Assembly (NCBI RefSeq): GCF_014696135.1
Contig: NZ_JACJPP010000015.1
Span: forward strand, 1-64,000
DNA length: 64,000 bases
Direction of reading: 5' to 3'
Source: Nodosilinea sp. FACHB-141
GTDB lineage: Bacteria > Cyanobacteriota > Cyanobacteriia > Phormidesmidales > Phormidesmidaceae
Every line of letters begins with the position of its first letter. The first letter of the stretch is position 1. Below the pieces are notes generated by a model. The model saw only the letters and a list, made by a program, of their open reading frames with translations, was not told the origin of the DNA and searched no databases. The position numbers and the translations under genes are program-made. Below are positions 7,996-16,988 of the stretch, piece after piece.

Positions 7996-9738
7996 TTGCT
8001 TCGGAGCCCCCTTCCTATCCCTGCCGACAGCGTTTCTAATCTAGTGCCCCGCCGCATCCAGCTGTTGCCTGGAGATGTCATTCACAGTATCGCCGCCGGA
8101 GAAGTCATCGACTCTTTGGCAGCGGTTGTGCGCGAGCTAATTGAAAACGCTCTCGATGCTCAGGCTACGCATATTACCCTCGCCCTCTGGCCTGACCAGG
8201 GCCGGGTGCAGGTGGCTGACAACGGCACCGCCATGGCGCTGGAGAATTTGCACCAAGCTGCCATCCCCCACAGCACCAGCAAGATTCGCACCCAGGCTGA
8301 TCTGTGGCAGGTCAATAGTCTGGGGTTTCGCGGCGAAGCCCTGCACAGCCTGGCTCAGGTCGCTCAGTTGGAGATTTGCAGTCGCGCTCCCGGTGCAGAG
8401 TCGGGCTGGCGCGTCACCTATTCAGCCCAGGGAGAACCGCTAGAGACCGTCCCAGCCGCCCTCGCCCAAGGCACTGTGGTGACGGTCACCGATCTTTTTG
8501 AGGCTTGGCCCGCTCGTCGGGAGCGATTGCCAACCATGGCTCGCCAGCTTAGCCAGGTGCAAAACATCATTCGCCACTGTGCCTTGGCTCATCCAACGGT
8601 GACTTGGGCGGTGCAGCTAAGCGATCGCCCCTGGCTCGCCTTCACGCCCAGCCCTACCACCAAGGGCCTCGTTCCTCAACTGCTCCGGGCCGTCAGCGAA
8701 AGCGATTTGCAAGACGGCTGGCAGGCTGCCCCCTGGGCCGTAAGTGAAGAGAGCACCTTAGAAAATCTTCCTCTAAAAGCAGGTGTCTATGGTCTTATTG
8801 GTCTGCCCGATCGCTGCCATCGCCCCCGCCCCGACTGGGTTAAGGTCGCGGTCAATGGGCGGGTTGTAACGGTCCCCGAGCTAGAGCAGTCTATTGTGAA
8901 TGTCTTTCGCCATACCCTGCCCCGCCACCGCTACCCCCTAGCGTTTGTGCACCTCACTGTGCCCCCCAGCGACATCGACTGGAACCGCCGCCCCGACAAA
9001 TCGACCCTCTACCTGCACCGGCTCGAAGACTGGACCGCACTCTGCCAAAGCCACGTGGCTACGCTTTTAGGGCAGCATACCGAAACCCTGACTGATGCAA
9101 ACCAGCAGCGCGTTACCCAATTGCTTAAGACAGCGGAACCGAGTAGCCCCTACGGTGTTGCAGAACTATCCGATGAGTTGCCTTATCGCGAGCGTCCGGG
9201 AAGTTTGCGGGCGATCGCCCAGGTTCACAACCGCTACATTTTGGCTGAACAGACCGACGGCCTTTGCCTGATCGAGCAGCACATTGCTCACGAGCGCGTT
9301 CTCTACGAGCGGCTGCAAGCTCAGTGGCAGCTGGTGCCGTTAGCCACCCCTGTTGTGCTGGAAGGGCTGACTGAAAATCAGCTAGAACAGCTTCAAAGAC
9401 TAGGCCTGAACCCCGAGGAGTTTGGCCCAAATCGCTGGGCTATACGAGCCGCGCCAGCTCCCTTGCGCGATCGCGATGACCTGCCCGATGCCCTGCTCGA
9501 ACTTAGCCTCGGCGGCAATCTAGATACGGCTCAAGTGGCGATCGCCTGCCGCACCGCCATTCGCAACGGCACGCCGCTCGATCTCGCCACTCTGCAAACC
9601 CTGCTCGACGACTGGCAGCAAACCCGCAACCCCCGCACCTGCCCACACGGCCGACCCATCTGCCTGACGCTAAGCGAGACTAGCCTAGCCCGCTTCTTCC
9701 GCCGCCACTGGCTAATCGGCAAAAGTCACGGCATCTAG
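7996..9738 (+). CDS. mutL: DNA mismatch repair protein MutL
   Basis: The 580-residue protein couples MutS mismatch recognition to strand processing. The N-terminal GHKL ATPase is clear: IAAGEVIDSLAAVVREL, IENALDA, DNGTA, STSKI and GFRGEAL. The C-terminal domain has the metal-site helix motif EQHIAHERVLYE, ACRTAIRNG and the final CPHGRP, the pattern of MutL proteins with a latent nicking endonuclease. The first acidic residue of that motif is Glu where Asp is usual. The start is uncertain: the TTG at 7996 has AGGA just upstream, and a GTG at 8044 would also keep the whole ATPase domain. Confidence 0.95.
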   Translation: MLRSPLPIPADSVSNLVPRRIQLLPGDVIHSIAAGEVIDSLAAVVRELIENALDAQATHITLALWPDQGRVQVADNGTAMALENLHQAAIPHSTSKIRTQADLWQVNSLGFRGEALHSLAQVAQLEICSRAPGAESGWRVTYSAQGEPLETVPAALAQGTVVTVTDLFEAWPARRERLPTMARQLSQVQNIIRHCALAHPTVTWAVQLSDRPWLAFTPSPTTKGLVPQLLRAVSESDLQDGWQAAPWAVSEESTLENLPLKAGVYGLIGLPDRCHRPRPDWVKVAVNGRVVTVPELEQSIVNVFRHTLPRHRYPLAFVHLTVPPSDIDWNRRPDKSTLYLHRLEDWTALCQSHVATLLGQHTETLTDANQQRVTQLLKTAEPSSPYGVAELSDELPYRERPGSLRAIAQVHNRYILAEQTDGLCLIEQHIAHERVLYERLQAQWQLVPLATPVVLEGLTENQLEQLQRLGLNPEEFGPNRWAIRAAPAPLRDRDDLPDALLELSLGGNLDTAQVAIACRTAIRNGTPLDLATLQTLLDDWQQTRNPRTCPHGRPICLTLSETSLARFFRRHWLIGKSHGI

Positions 9739-9747
9739 CCGGAGTCA

Positions 9748-9811
9748 GGCACCCGGTCCCTTTTGCGCTGCATATCAGGGCTTGATGGTTGCCCAGAAGG
9801 GACTAGGTGCC
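9748..9811. terminator. Inverted repeat between convergent mutL and GST-like genes
   Basis: Arms of fifteen bases (GGCACCCGGTCCCTT at 9748-9762 and AAGGGACTAGGTGCC at 9797-9811) match at thirteen positions around a 34-base loop, in the short gap between two converging genes. A shared terminator is plausible, although there is no T-run. Confidence 0.4.
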
Positions 9812-9829
9812 TTGGCCAATACTCCTCAC

Positions 9830-11032
9830 CTATGCAGCAAAGTTCACTGGGTCTTGGTCGCGGCGGTGGCGAGTCGGCAACGGATCGGGCTGGGCCTCTC
9901 CTGTTAGGGCAGCGGTGGACTCCAGAGCTTCGCGCAGGCGCTTGGCGGCGTAGATCGACATATCGCGGGGGACATTGATGCGATCGCGCAGGTACCGCAG
10001 CCCTAGCTCAGCCCCAGCCGGAGGCTCACAGGGCTCCCCCGTTATCAGACAAGTCAACGCACAGCGCAGGGCCAGATCAATCACATCATTAGCGGCAGGG
10101 TTCACCTTAATCACGTTGTCTCGATGCTTTACTACGCGAGTTAGGGCCTCAACGCGGGAGGTCTCTGGCTCTGGATAAGCCACGTCGGGCAGGCCAAACC
10201 AGGGGCCGAGATCAACCTGGGCCTGGTTGCGCCGGGTCTGAGTCAAATCATTCTCGTAGCAGCCCCCCATCTGCGGCGGCAGATCGTGCACGTGAGTGTG
10301 AAAGTCGCTCTGGGTGCCGCGATAGGTCGAGCGGCTCTCTAACCCATCAAACCAGTCCTTGAGTCGGGGGTTCTCCTCGCGCAGTAAGTAGCCTTTGTAG
10401 TAATAGAGGCTGGCATTCATGCGCTCCACGTAGGGCACAAACACCACGTCGCCAGTGCTAAACTCCGGCAAAAAGAAGGGGCCGGGATGGGTAGACAGCG
10501 CCTGCTCTACCCGTTGCACTACTCCCCCAAACTGCTCACCCGCGCGCTGGTCTGCTGCCGGCGATCGCGCTGGTTGGCACAGCCACATGCACCAAGCCCG
10601 AAACAGTAGTCGCTCTAGCTGCCGCAGGGGCACCACCGCTGGGTCTTTCATGCCCCACTGCAACGGCCCGAAAGCCTGCTCCAGCGCTAGCAAAATGTCA
10701 TCGCTTTCAGTAATCATCCGCCCGTCTAACTCCAGGGCAGGCAGCATACCCGAAGGTACCTTGCGTTTGTACCAAGCTTCTTTTTCGCCGTAGCAAAACA
10801 TGGTGACCTTTTCGATGCGGTAAGGCACCTGCTTTTCTTCCAACCACAGCCATACTTTTTGGCAATAGGGGCACCAGGCGTGGTTGTCGCGGTAGAGGGT
10901 GACCCGCACTGCCGACTCAGGCTGGCCAAACAGGCGTAGCCGAGACTGGGCATTGGTAGGGCCGTTGACATAGTCAACAGAAAAGTCGGCCATTTCTTCC
11001 AGGGCCGACCAGCTGAGGGGAGCAGTTGTCAT
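9830..11032 (-). CDS. Glutathione S-transferase family protein (two-domain, CPYC motif)
   Basis: The 400-residue protein has a thioredoxin-fold N-terminal domain whose redox motif is WCPYC (Cys54, Cys57), followed by [10 protein letters not shown] and the conserved TESDDI that binds the glutamyl part of glutathione. A helical GST C-terminal domain (about 130-230) contains [14 protein letters not shown]. The remaining 150 residues form an extra region ([25 protein letters not shown]). Proteins of this long type are, as I recall, found in cyanobacteria and photosynthetic eukaryotes. The CPYC motif suggests glutaredoxin-like or omega-type chemistry rather than simple conjugation. No operon partner. 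Confidence 0.85.
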   Translation of the reverse strand: MTTAPLSWSALEEMADFSVDYVNGPTNAQSRLRLFGQPESAVRVTLYRDNHAWCPYCQKVWLWLEEKQVPYRIEKVTMFCYGEKEAWYKRKVPSGMLPALELDGRMITESDDILLALEQAFGPLQWGMKDPAVVPLRQLERLLFRAWCMWLCQPARSPAADQRAGEQFGGVVQRVEQALSTHPGPFFLPEFSTGDVVFVPYVERMNASLYYYKGYLLREENPRLKDWFDGLESRSTYRGTQSDFHTHVHDLPPQMGGCYENDLTQTRRNQAQVDLGPWFGLPDVAYPEPETSRVEALTRVVKHRDNVIKVNPAANDVIDLALRCALTCLITGEPCEPPAGAELGLRYLRDRINVPRDMSIYAAKRLREALESTAALTGEAQPDPLPTRHRRDQDPVNFAA

Positions 11033-11155
11033 AAATCAGGGCATGCGATTAGGTCACTACCCTGATTGTGCCAGGTTCAAAGGAGGGTTTAGGGTTCATG
11101 GTTTAAGGTTCAAGGCAATTCCTTCAACCTCACACCCTGTACCTTGACCCCTTTT

Positions 11156-11800
11156 CTATGCCTTATTGTTCTCTATGGCCCAACGGGCTAGCTCTGTGCG
11201 GTTGTTCAGACCAGTTTTGCCCAGCATGTTGCTGACGTGGCTCTCAATGGTGCGCTGGCTGACTTGAAGCTCGTTGGCAATCTCGCGGTTGGCCATGCCT
11301 CGGGCGACAAACTGCACCACCCGCAGCTCGGTGGGCGTCAACTCCACATCAAAGGGAACTTGAATCGCCGGGCTGCCACCACCCTTAATTTGCTGCTTGA
11401 TCAGCCGAGAGGCCTGTTTGAGGGAAGACTCTACCTGAGCAACTAGCTCCTCAGGCTCGAAGGGCTTGACCATGTAGACGTCGGCCCCGGTGTTGAGCCC
11501 CTTCACACGGTCCTGGCTTTGGCCTTTGGCAGAGAGAAACAAAATCGGAATCCACTCGGTGGATGGATTTTCTCGCACGTGGCGCACAAAAGCGTGGCCA
11601 TCCATCTCGGGCATCATCACGTCGCAGATGATCATGTCTGGAGTGGTGTTTTCCAGCATATCCAGGGCTTCTCGACCGTTGCCCGCTGTCTTCACCTCAT
11701 AGCCCCGGAACTCAAGATAGTCCTTGACTAACAAGATCAGGTTTGGGTCATCGTCAATTAGCAGAAGCTGCTTCTGATCGCCTGGGGTTGAATCCTTCAT
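11156..11800 (-). CDS. NarL/LuxR-type response regulator (Ycf29-like)
   Basis: The 214-residue regulator has an N-terminal receiver domain (about 12-125), with the acidic pocket LLIDDD, the phospho-acceptor Asp in MIICDVMMPEMDG and the conserved Lys in MVKPFEP. A linker leads to a LuxR-type helix-turn-helix (about 150-212: LTPTELRVVQFVARGMANRE...VSQRTIESHVSNM). The layout and sequence resemble the cyanobacterial/plastid Ycf29 group, but that subfamily call is from memory. No kinase is adjacent, so its partner must be elsewhere. Confidence 0.88.
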   Translation of the reverse strand: MKDSTPGDQKQLLLIDDDPNLILLVKDYLEFRGYEVKTAGNGREALDMLENTTPDMIICDVMMPEMDGHAFVRHVRENPSTEWIPILFLSAKGQSQDRVKGLNTGADVYMVKPFEPEELVAQVESSLKQASRLIKQQIKGGGSPAIQVPFDVELTPTELRVVQFVARGMANREIANELQVSQRTIESHVSNMLGKTGLNNRTELARWAIENNKA

Positions 11801-12167
11801 GCTTTGACAGTCACTGCGATTAGCTCGTCGTTAAAACAAGTATGCCCCCAAAAGCCCGGTGCACTTACATTGAATAACGCAGCACCGTGAGCTCTGAACT
11901 CTACCTCTCCAACCATGGTTAAAGGGGTAGCGCTTATTGCTGATGATACTTCAACAAACTGATATCAGCGTGCGATCGCCTTTTAAGGGTCACTGCTGCC
12001 ACATAGGGCTGCTGTAAAAAGCAATTGCTCCTAAGGGCGAGCGGTCGCCCTTACATGAGGGCGACCGCTTGCTGTTAATCAAGCCTCTGTATTGCAATGC
12101 GGCAAATAATGATCGCCGCAGCATTTCACGCCTCAAAGTAGCGCGCAAAGGGCTATCTCTTCGTCAA
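11801..12167. other. Intergenic region upstream of the response regulator
   Basis: The stretch should contain the promoter of the response regulator. It also holds a strong hairpin at 12040-12069, given separately. A short GC-poor segment with AGCAATTGCT next to a T-run on the minus strand lies just beyond it. No gene recognised. Confidence 0.5.
12040..12069. terminator. Perfect 12-bp hairpin downstream of the fasciclin gene
   Basis: AGCGGTCGCCCT and AGGGCGACCGCT pair perfectly around a six-base loop. It lies about 100 bases after the fasciclin-gene stop on the minus strand. About 20 bases further in that direction there is AGCAATTGC followed by five T. It may be a terminator or a copy of a dispersed palindromic element. 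Confidence 0.5.
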
Positions 12168-12893
12168 CTACATCGGCAGCAGCACCGTGTCAATGACGTG
12201 GATGACGCCATTGCTGGCTTCAATATCAGCCGTTACCACGTTGGCTTCATTGACGGTGACAGACTCTTCACCCACCGTCACTGTTACAGGGGCACCGGTC
12301 AAAGTATCCACTTCGCCAGAAGTCAAATCCGTGGAGCGAACTTCGCCGTCTACCACGTGATAGGTCAACAGCTGCGCTAGCTGGTCGCGATTTTCAGGCA
12401 GCAGGAGCTCCTCCAAAGTCCCCTCAGGTAGGGCTTCAAAAGCTTCGTCAGTGGGGGCAAACACAGTAATAGACAAATCGTTGCTGCTCAGGGCCTCAGT
12501 TAGACCGGCGGCCTCAATCGCAGCGGTTAGAATCTCAAAGTCTTCGTTGCCAGCGGCAATTTCAGCAATCGATTGCTCGGTGCTAGCAGTAGGCTGCTCA
12601 GCATCGGTGGGCTCTTCCGCAGCAGTAGGCTGCTCAGCATCAGTGGGCTCTTCCGCAGCGGTAGGCTGCTCAGCGTCGGTAGGCTCTTCCACGGCGCTGG
12701 GCTTCTCAGCATCAGCGGCTTCTTCCATAGCGCCCGGCTGCGCAGCGTCAGTGGGTTCTTCCACGGCGGCAGGCTGCTCAGCTTGGGGCTTGTAGGTGTC
12801 AGAGATAGCCTGCTGAGGAAACGCGGTGATAGCAGCAGGAGCGGCACCAAAAAGCATTAGGCCTAGGGCGATGCGAAGAGTGTTCGGAGTCAT
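12168..12893 (-). CDS. Secreted fasciclin (FAS1) domain protein with acidic 12-residue repeats
   Basis: The 241-residue protein starts with a signal-peptide-like segment (hydrophobic about 6-24, with alanines near a possible cleavage site). Residues 45-104 are five tandem copies of a 12-residue acidic unit with consensus EEPTDAEQPTAA, probably an extended spacer. The rest (about 107-241) is one FAS1 domain, with the typical ITVFAPTDEAFEAL, LTYHVV and GVIHVIDTVLLP motifs. FAS1 proteins mediate adhesion at the cell surface or matrix. It is monocistronic as far as seen. A lipoprotein Cys is not present. Confidence 0.93.
   Translation of the reverse strand: MTPNTLRIALGLMLFGAAPAAITAFPQQAISDTYKPQAEQPAAVEEPTDAAQPGAMEEAADAEKPSAVEEPTDAEQPTAAEEPTDAEQPTAAEEPTDAEQPTASTEQSIAEIAAGNEDFEILTAAIEAAGLTEALSSNDLSITVFAPTDEAFEALPEGTLEELLLPENRDQLAQLLTYHVVDGEVRSTDLTSGEVDTLTGAPVTVTVGEESVTVNEANVVTADIEASNGVIHVIDTVLLPM
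12582..12761 (-). repeat. 36-bp coding tandem repeat, five units
   Basis: Five in-frame 36-base units encode the acidic 12-residue repeat of the FAS1 protein. The three units nearest the FAS1 domain (residues 69-104) are almost identical at the protein level, and the two N-terminal ones are diverged, which points to recent expansion from one side. A looser half-copy (QAEQPAAV) precedes them. Confidence 0.9.
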
Positions 12894-13456
12894 AGAAAGT
12901 TACGTCCTAACAAGTGTTACAAATGTCTGGCTAACAGCGTTACATAGCTTAACCAGACCTGAAGAGTTGTAACACGGTACCAAGAGGCAACTATCCCTCC
13001 TCCGACAGAGTTGTTTCGTTCCCCAAAAAAACAAAAAAGATGTTATTTCCCCTCACGCTGACCAATAGCGCCTGTTTGGGCTAGTCGAGAAAACAGCAGT
13101 GAGATTGCTAGTTTATACATTAAAACGTAGGCTGCACGCAGAACTGAGGCTGATGGGCTAGAACAATGCCTGCTGACTTTTTCTTGATTTCAAAAATTTG
13201 GTGAATGGCGGCAACTGAGTAGAGCGCGAGGATGGTGCGATCGCGATCGCTCCATTTCTCCTATAGGCCTATATCGACAGGGAGGCGAAGCAAGGGGCTG
13301 CCGGTCAGTGGAGTAGATTCGAGCTGAGGCAAACTGCTGGGCAAATCCTAAAGACACGTCGAGAGGTTGACCTACCTAGAGGCGGCGACCCAAACAGCAG
13401 ATCAAGCGTTTCACTTATATCCAGCAGGGGTTAGCCCTATCGAGCTTAGAGGAAAC
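12894..13456. other. 563-base intergenic region between ccmP and the fasciclin gene
   Basis: The right part lies after the end of ccmP and the left part is the upstream region of the fasciclin gene. It contains two overlapping HIP1 octamers (GCGATCGCGATCGC near 13238-13251). A 13380-13466 reading frame faintly resembles a MerR-like helix but is not convincing. No gene or RNA recognised. Confidence 0.5.
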
Positions 13457-14113
13457 TTATTCGTGACGCTGACTACTGCTCTGGACTCGTCCAGGCACAG
13501 CTTCCATAGCGGCTATAACAGCTCTCTGGGCAGCTAGAATATCGCGTTCTTCGCCGCCAAGGTAAAGGCGACCAAAGCTACCTACCGAGCTAATCTGAAG
13601 AATGTTGATCAGTGCTGCTTTTTCGGCCTCGTTAGCGGCCAAAGAGGCGTAGGCCGCAGGTTCTACCTCAAACACGTAGAGGGTTTGACCGGCCACAATC
13701 ATGTTGCCACGGCGGCTGCGGTTAATTAGCTGAACATGGTGAGGGTCAAGGTTGCGAATTACCTGACTGGAAATAATTCGGGGTTTGAGCCGCTCTCGGT
13801 AGGTGAGCCCTAGGGCATCGAGCATAGCCCCACCAGCGGCATGCACTTCGCCCTGGTTGCTAGCGTGGATTTCAAGCAGACCGTAGAGACGTTCTACGAT
13901 GAGCGTGCCAGGCCGGACCACGGCGGCTTTGAGGCCGATGTCGAGGATGCGGTTGATTTCAATGCCAGGGGAGATTTCTATCCACAGTGAGGCGTCTCCG
14001 GGCAGCGGCAAAAACCCCAGCGAAACGGTACCCATGTAGGCCGCATGCTGGGGTTGAAGATTGTCAATATAAACGTAGCTACGAAGATCGACGCCCAAGG
14101 CCCGGTATTCCAA
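13457..14113 (-). CDS. ccmP: Carboxysome minor shell protein CcmP (tandem BMC)
   Basis: The 218-residue protein has two bacterial-microcompartment folds in tandem. The first half includes [20 protein letters not shown] and [17 protein letters not shown]; the second includes [15 protein letters not shown] and [18 protein letters not shown], closing with [11 protein letters not shown]. This is the pattern of CcmP, a trimeric shell protein of the beta-carboxysome whose stacked double disc forms a large gated pore for metabolites such as RuBP and 3-PGA. The start is TTG at 14113, supported by AAGGA six bases upstream; a TTG at 14098 is the alternative. The gene is away from any ccmK-N cluster here, as is usual for ccmP. 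Confidence 0.93.
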   Translation of the reverse strand: MEYRALGVDLRSYVYIDNLQPQHAAYMGTVSLGFLPLPGDASLWIEISPGIEINRILDIGLKAAVVRPGTLIVERLYGLLEIHASNQGEVHAAGGAMLDALGLTYRERLKPRIISSQVIRNLDPHHVQLINRSRRGNMIVAGQTLYVFEVEPAAYASLAANEAEKAALINILQISSVGSFGRLYLGGEERDILAAQRAVIAAMEAVPGRVQSSSQRHE

Positions 14114-14191
14114 TTTCTTTCCTTGGTAGTATACCGGGCTGGGGCGACAAGTCAGGCTCTTGCCCTAGGCACAAGCTGCCCTGGGCGCAAA

Positions 14192-14536
14192 CTAAAACTT
14201 AGAGCCAAAGCCGACGGAGGTCGTACCCATGGCATCGTAGACAGTGAGACCTAGGGGTAAGGTTACCTCTCCAGATTCATCTACTAGGTCATTGAGGATG
14301 GGTAAATTTAAAGACTCAGCTAGATCAGTGATACCACTGCTTTCTTGGCGACCTACGCGCTGATCCAATTGATTAGCTACGCGGTTGAGGCTGTCTTGGT
14401 CACGCTGTTCGACAGCAAGGGCGTCAGCCATGGTCTGAGGTGTTGTTTCTAGGTCTTGGGGGGCTGCTAGAGCTTGACCTGGAAGAACGCAAAGGCCTAG
14501 AACGGATGCTGCTGTGAGCCAGTATGAATAGTACAT
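14192..14536 (-). CDS. Small secreted protein upstream of ccmP
   Basis: The 114-residue protein has a clear signal peptide (hydrophobic about 5-24, ending AALA-like at QALAAPQ), a polar helical middle rich in Gln and Asp, and a C-terminal LPLGLTVYDAMGTTSVGFGSKF-like tail. No family recognised. It ends 78 bases before ccmP on the same strand and could share its transcript, but an exported protein has no obvious link with carboxysomes. Confidence 0.7.
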   Translation of the reverse strand: MYYSYWLTAASVLGLCVLPGQALAAPQDLETTPQTMADALAVEQRDQDSLNRVANQLDQRVGRQESSGITDLAESLNLPILNDLVDESGEVTLPLGLTVYDAMGTTSVGFGSKF

Positions 14537-14838
14537 AGGTCTTCTGTATGTGAGGGGTTTTGACGGCTGACGGCCAGGAACTTAAACCCTTGCCCTGACA
14601 AGAAGGCGGCGAGCTGTTTCAGGTATAGCCCGCTAAATTGAATTGGCAAAGCAAACTTATTCTGAGTTCATGAAGCTGCGATGTGGTGAAGCAACTAAAA
14701 CAAATTTCTCAAACTACAACGAGAGCAGGCATCGGCCCACGGGGGTAGCTTGCCCAGTCTGTGCAAGAAACCACCACAATTCAGTCAAATGAAATAGTTC
14801 CGCAGGAGGGAGCAGAAGCTAAATCCGTAAACTTTGAT
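14537..14838. other. Intergenic region, nothing recognised
   Basis: About 300 bases between the small secreted protein and the oxidoreductase gene. It should contain the promoter for the former. I see no coding frame, RNA gene or strong hairpin. Confidence 0.5.
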
Positions 14839-15873
14839 TTAGATATCTACTTGCTGGCCTGTTTCGGCGGCGATCGCGATCGCTTCCATAAGCCTCACCA
14901 GTTCAGTGGCCATAGGTCCTGCCGATATCGGTGAGGGCCTATTGTTGGCAACGCAGTCTAGAAAGTGGGCGCACATCTGTTGCAGCGGCTCTAGGGGAGC
15001 GATCGCCACAGCCTCGGCCTTGAGACTACTGGGGACAAACGGGGGTTCCTGGGACTGAAAGTGCCCAGAATATAGGGTCAGAGGGTGGGCTTGGGGGCTC
15101 TCGTCAAAGACTAAAGTACCGCGATCGCCCACTAGGGCCAGCCGCCGCTGCCGGTCGGGGTTGGCCCAGCTCACATGAACCATTACCTCTAGTGGGGCAG
15201 ACCCAATCGGGTTGGGATACGTTAGCCGGAGCCAGCCCACATCTCTTAGCTTGGCCTCCGTCTTGGTTTGCAGCCACACTGACCCCCAAGCGGCGACGGC
15301 CAAGGGGCTCTGCCCCAGCCAGTAATTCAAGATGGAAACGTCGTGGATGGCCAGATCCCAGAACACATCAGCATCGGAGCGCACTGGCCCCAAATTGGTG
15401 CGAGCGGCATAGCCGTAACGAAGGGGGCCAATTTGCTGGCACAGCTCACGACCCCGCTGCACCGCTGGGTGAAATAGGTAGGTGTGATCAATCATTAGCT
15501 GCCGCTGCTGGGTAGTGGCTAGCTGGCAAAGAGCAGCACTGCGGTTGCTGTCTAAGGTGAGGGGCTTTTCGCTCAGCACATGCAAGCCGGCTTTGAGTGC
15601 CGCCTGAATCATGGGGTAGTGGGTGCTGGCCGGGGTGGCAATCACTACGGCCTCTAAGCCTGGGTGGGCCATGGCCTGGGGCCAGTCGTCGTAGCAGGCT
15701 ACGGTGTTGCCTAGGGCGAAGCGATCGCGCAACTCTTCTAACCGCTGCCGATCAGGGTCGACTATTGCCACCACTCGCGCTGTGGGTAGGGCCAAAAAGT
15801 TACGCAACAGGTGGTTGCCCCAGCGGCCCAGACCAAAAATAGCGAGGTTAAGTGGCTGAGGAGGAGGACTCAT
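14839..15873 (-). CDS. Gfo/Idh/MocA family NAD(P)-dependent oxidoreductase
   Basis: The 344-residue protein opens with a Rossmann fold (LAIFGLGRWGNHLLRNF), followed by VVIATPASTHYP and the catalytic-type EKPL motif (LSEKPLTLD). The C-terminal alpha/beta domain has DLAIHDVSILNYWLG, with the usual His near the active site. Members oxidise or reduce sugars and inositols; the N-terminal part recalls sugar-nucleotide dehydrogenases, but the substrate is not evident. The ATG at 15873 is preferred over the longer open frame to 16011. It overlaps the end of rnc by 26 bases, so it is probably cotranscribed with rnc. Confidence 0.9.
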   Translation of the reverse strand: MSPPPQPLNLAIFGLGRWGNHLLRNFLALPTARVVAIVDPDRQRLEELRDRFALGNTVACYDDWPQAMAHPGLEAVVIATPASTHYPMIQAALKAGLHVLSEKPLTLDSNRSAALCQLATTQQRQLMIDHTYLFHPAVQRGRELCQQIGPLRYGYAARTNLGPVRSDADVFWDLAIHDVSILNYWLGQSPLAVAAWGSVWLQTKTEAKLRDVGWLRLTYPNPIGSAPLEVMVHVSWANPDRQRRLALVGDRGTLVFDESPQAHPLTLYSGHFQSQEPPFVPSSLKAEAVAIAPLEPLQQMCAHFLDCVANNRPSPISAGPMATELVRLMEAIAIAAETGQQVDI

Positions 15874-16585
15874 GGGTGAGGGTTTGGCGAAGGCGATCGT
15901 AGGCAGCGGCGGCGGCGGCCTGTTCAGCCTGTTTTTTCGTGGGGCCGTGACCGCTTCCCCAACAGGTTTCCCGAAACCACACGGTGGATGCATAGCGTTG
16001 GGGGTCGCCATCCACCGATCGCTGTTCTACAGTGCGGTATTGAGGTAGGGTTTTGCTGTGAGCCTGGGTGAGTTCTTGCAGGGCTACTTTGTAGTTTTGT
16101 CGGGCTGGGTCTTGGCGCACGGCGGCCGTCAGCCGCAGCAGCGAGTCGTCTAGCCAGGCGCGCACTGGCCCTAGAGTTTGGGTTTCTAAATAGAGTACGG
16201 CCACTACCGCCTCTAGGGCATCGGCTAGGTGGGTAGGGCCAACTGCCATCCTAGAGGCAACGGTGAGGTAGGGGGCTAAATCTAGCTCTTGGGCTAGCTG
16301 GGCCAGAGTGCGATCGCTAATCAGCACCGATCGCACCGCCGACAATTCTCCTACCGAGGCGTTAGGAAAATTTTCTTGCAAACATTCCGTCGCCGCCAGT
16401 CGCAGCACCGCATCTCCCAGTAGCTCAAGCTGTTCGTAGTTATTGGCTGCGTCTACCGATTTGTGGGTCAAAGCCTGGTCGAGGCGCACCCAGTTAGTAG
16501 CATCAGCGGTAGGTAGGGCAGACTTTTGCACCCACTGCTCCAGCTGGCGCTGCCGAGATGGGGGGAGATCGGTCACGGTCAACAA
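15848..16585 (-). CDS. rnc: Ribonuclease III
   Basis: The 245-residue endonuclease cleaves double-stranded RNA in rRNA processing and mRNA decay. The nuclease domain shows ALTHKS, the signature YEQLELLGDAVLRL and LADALEAVVAVLYLE with the metal-binding acidic residues. The last 75 residues form a double-stranded RNA binding domain (NYKVALQELTQA...GSGHGPTKKQAEQAAAAAAY). Cyanobacteria often carry two full-length rnc genes plus mini-III; which one this is cannot be told. It lies beside rnpB on the same strand, 25 bases from its end. Confidence 0.95.
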   Translation of the reverse strand: MLTVTDLPPSRQRQLEQWVQKSALPTADATNWVRLDQALTHKSVDAANNYEQLELLGDAVLRLAATECLQENFPNASVGELSAVRSVLISDRTLAQLAQELDLAPYLTVASRMAVGPTHLADALEAVVAVLYLETQTLGPVRAWLDDSLLRLTAAVRQDPARQNYKVALQELTQAHSKTLPQYRTVEQRSVDGDPQRYASTVWFRETCWGSGHGPTKKQAEQAAAAAAYDRLRQTLTHESSSSAT

Positions 16586-16610
16586 ATCATCAGTAGGGAG
16601 AAGATGGAGG

Positions 16611-16988
16611 GAAGGAGGTAGACATAAGCCGGGTTCTGTTCCCCTGTTGCCAGGGGGGCGGTTATCTATCTGGGACGCTTGTTGCCAAACGCCTCTTGCG
16701 GTACGTAACAGCGGGGCTGGAAAAAGACCAACCTTGCCCCTCGACCTTGCACCCGACCGGGGTTTACCGAGCCAGCACCTCTCGATGCTGCTGGTGCGCT
16801 CTTACCGCACCCTTGCACCCTTACCTGTGCCTCGAAAATTCCGAAGCCATCGGCGGTATGTTTCTGTGGCACTCTCCTCACGGTTGCCCGCACTGGGCGT
16901 TACCCAGCGAGTCTGGTCTTTCGGGAGCCCGGACTTTCCTCAGATTGGCGATCGCCAATCCGCAACCACCTGCGCTACCTCCCTCTTG
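16611..16988 (-). ncRNA. rnpB: RNase P RNA
   Basis: On the minus strand the region carries the universal rnpB landmarks. These are GAGGAAAGTCCGGGCTCCC near the 5' end (about 16920-16940), a run ending AGATAGATAACCGCC and, near the 3' end, ACAGAACCCGGCTTATG. The ends pair as helix P1 (GGGAGGTAG with CTACCTCC). The P3 position is a perfect hairpin built on the HIP1 octamer (16943-16960). It is the catalytic RNA that trims tRNA 5' leaders. The exact ends are estimated from P1, giving about 378 nucleotides, a normal cyanobacterial length. Confidence 0.95.

Noticed and set aside
13380..13466. Short frame resembling the end of a MerR-type helix (RFTYIQQGLALSSLEE)
   Set aside because: Only about 28 codons, no start, no second half of the domain. 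The likeness may be chance.
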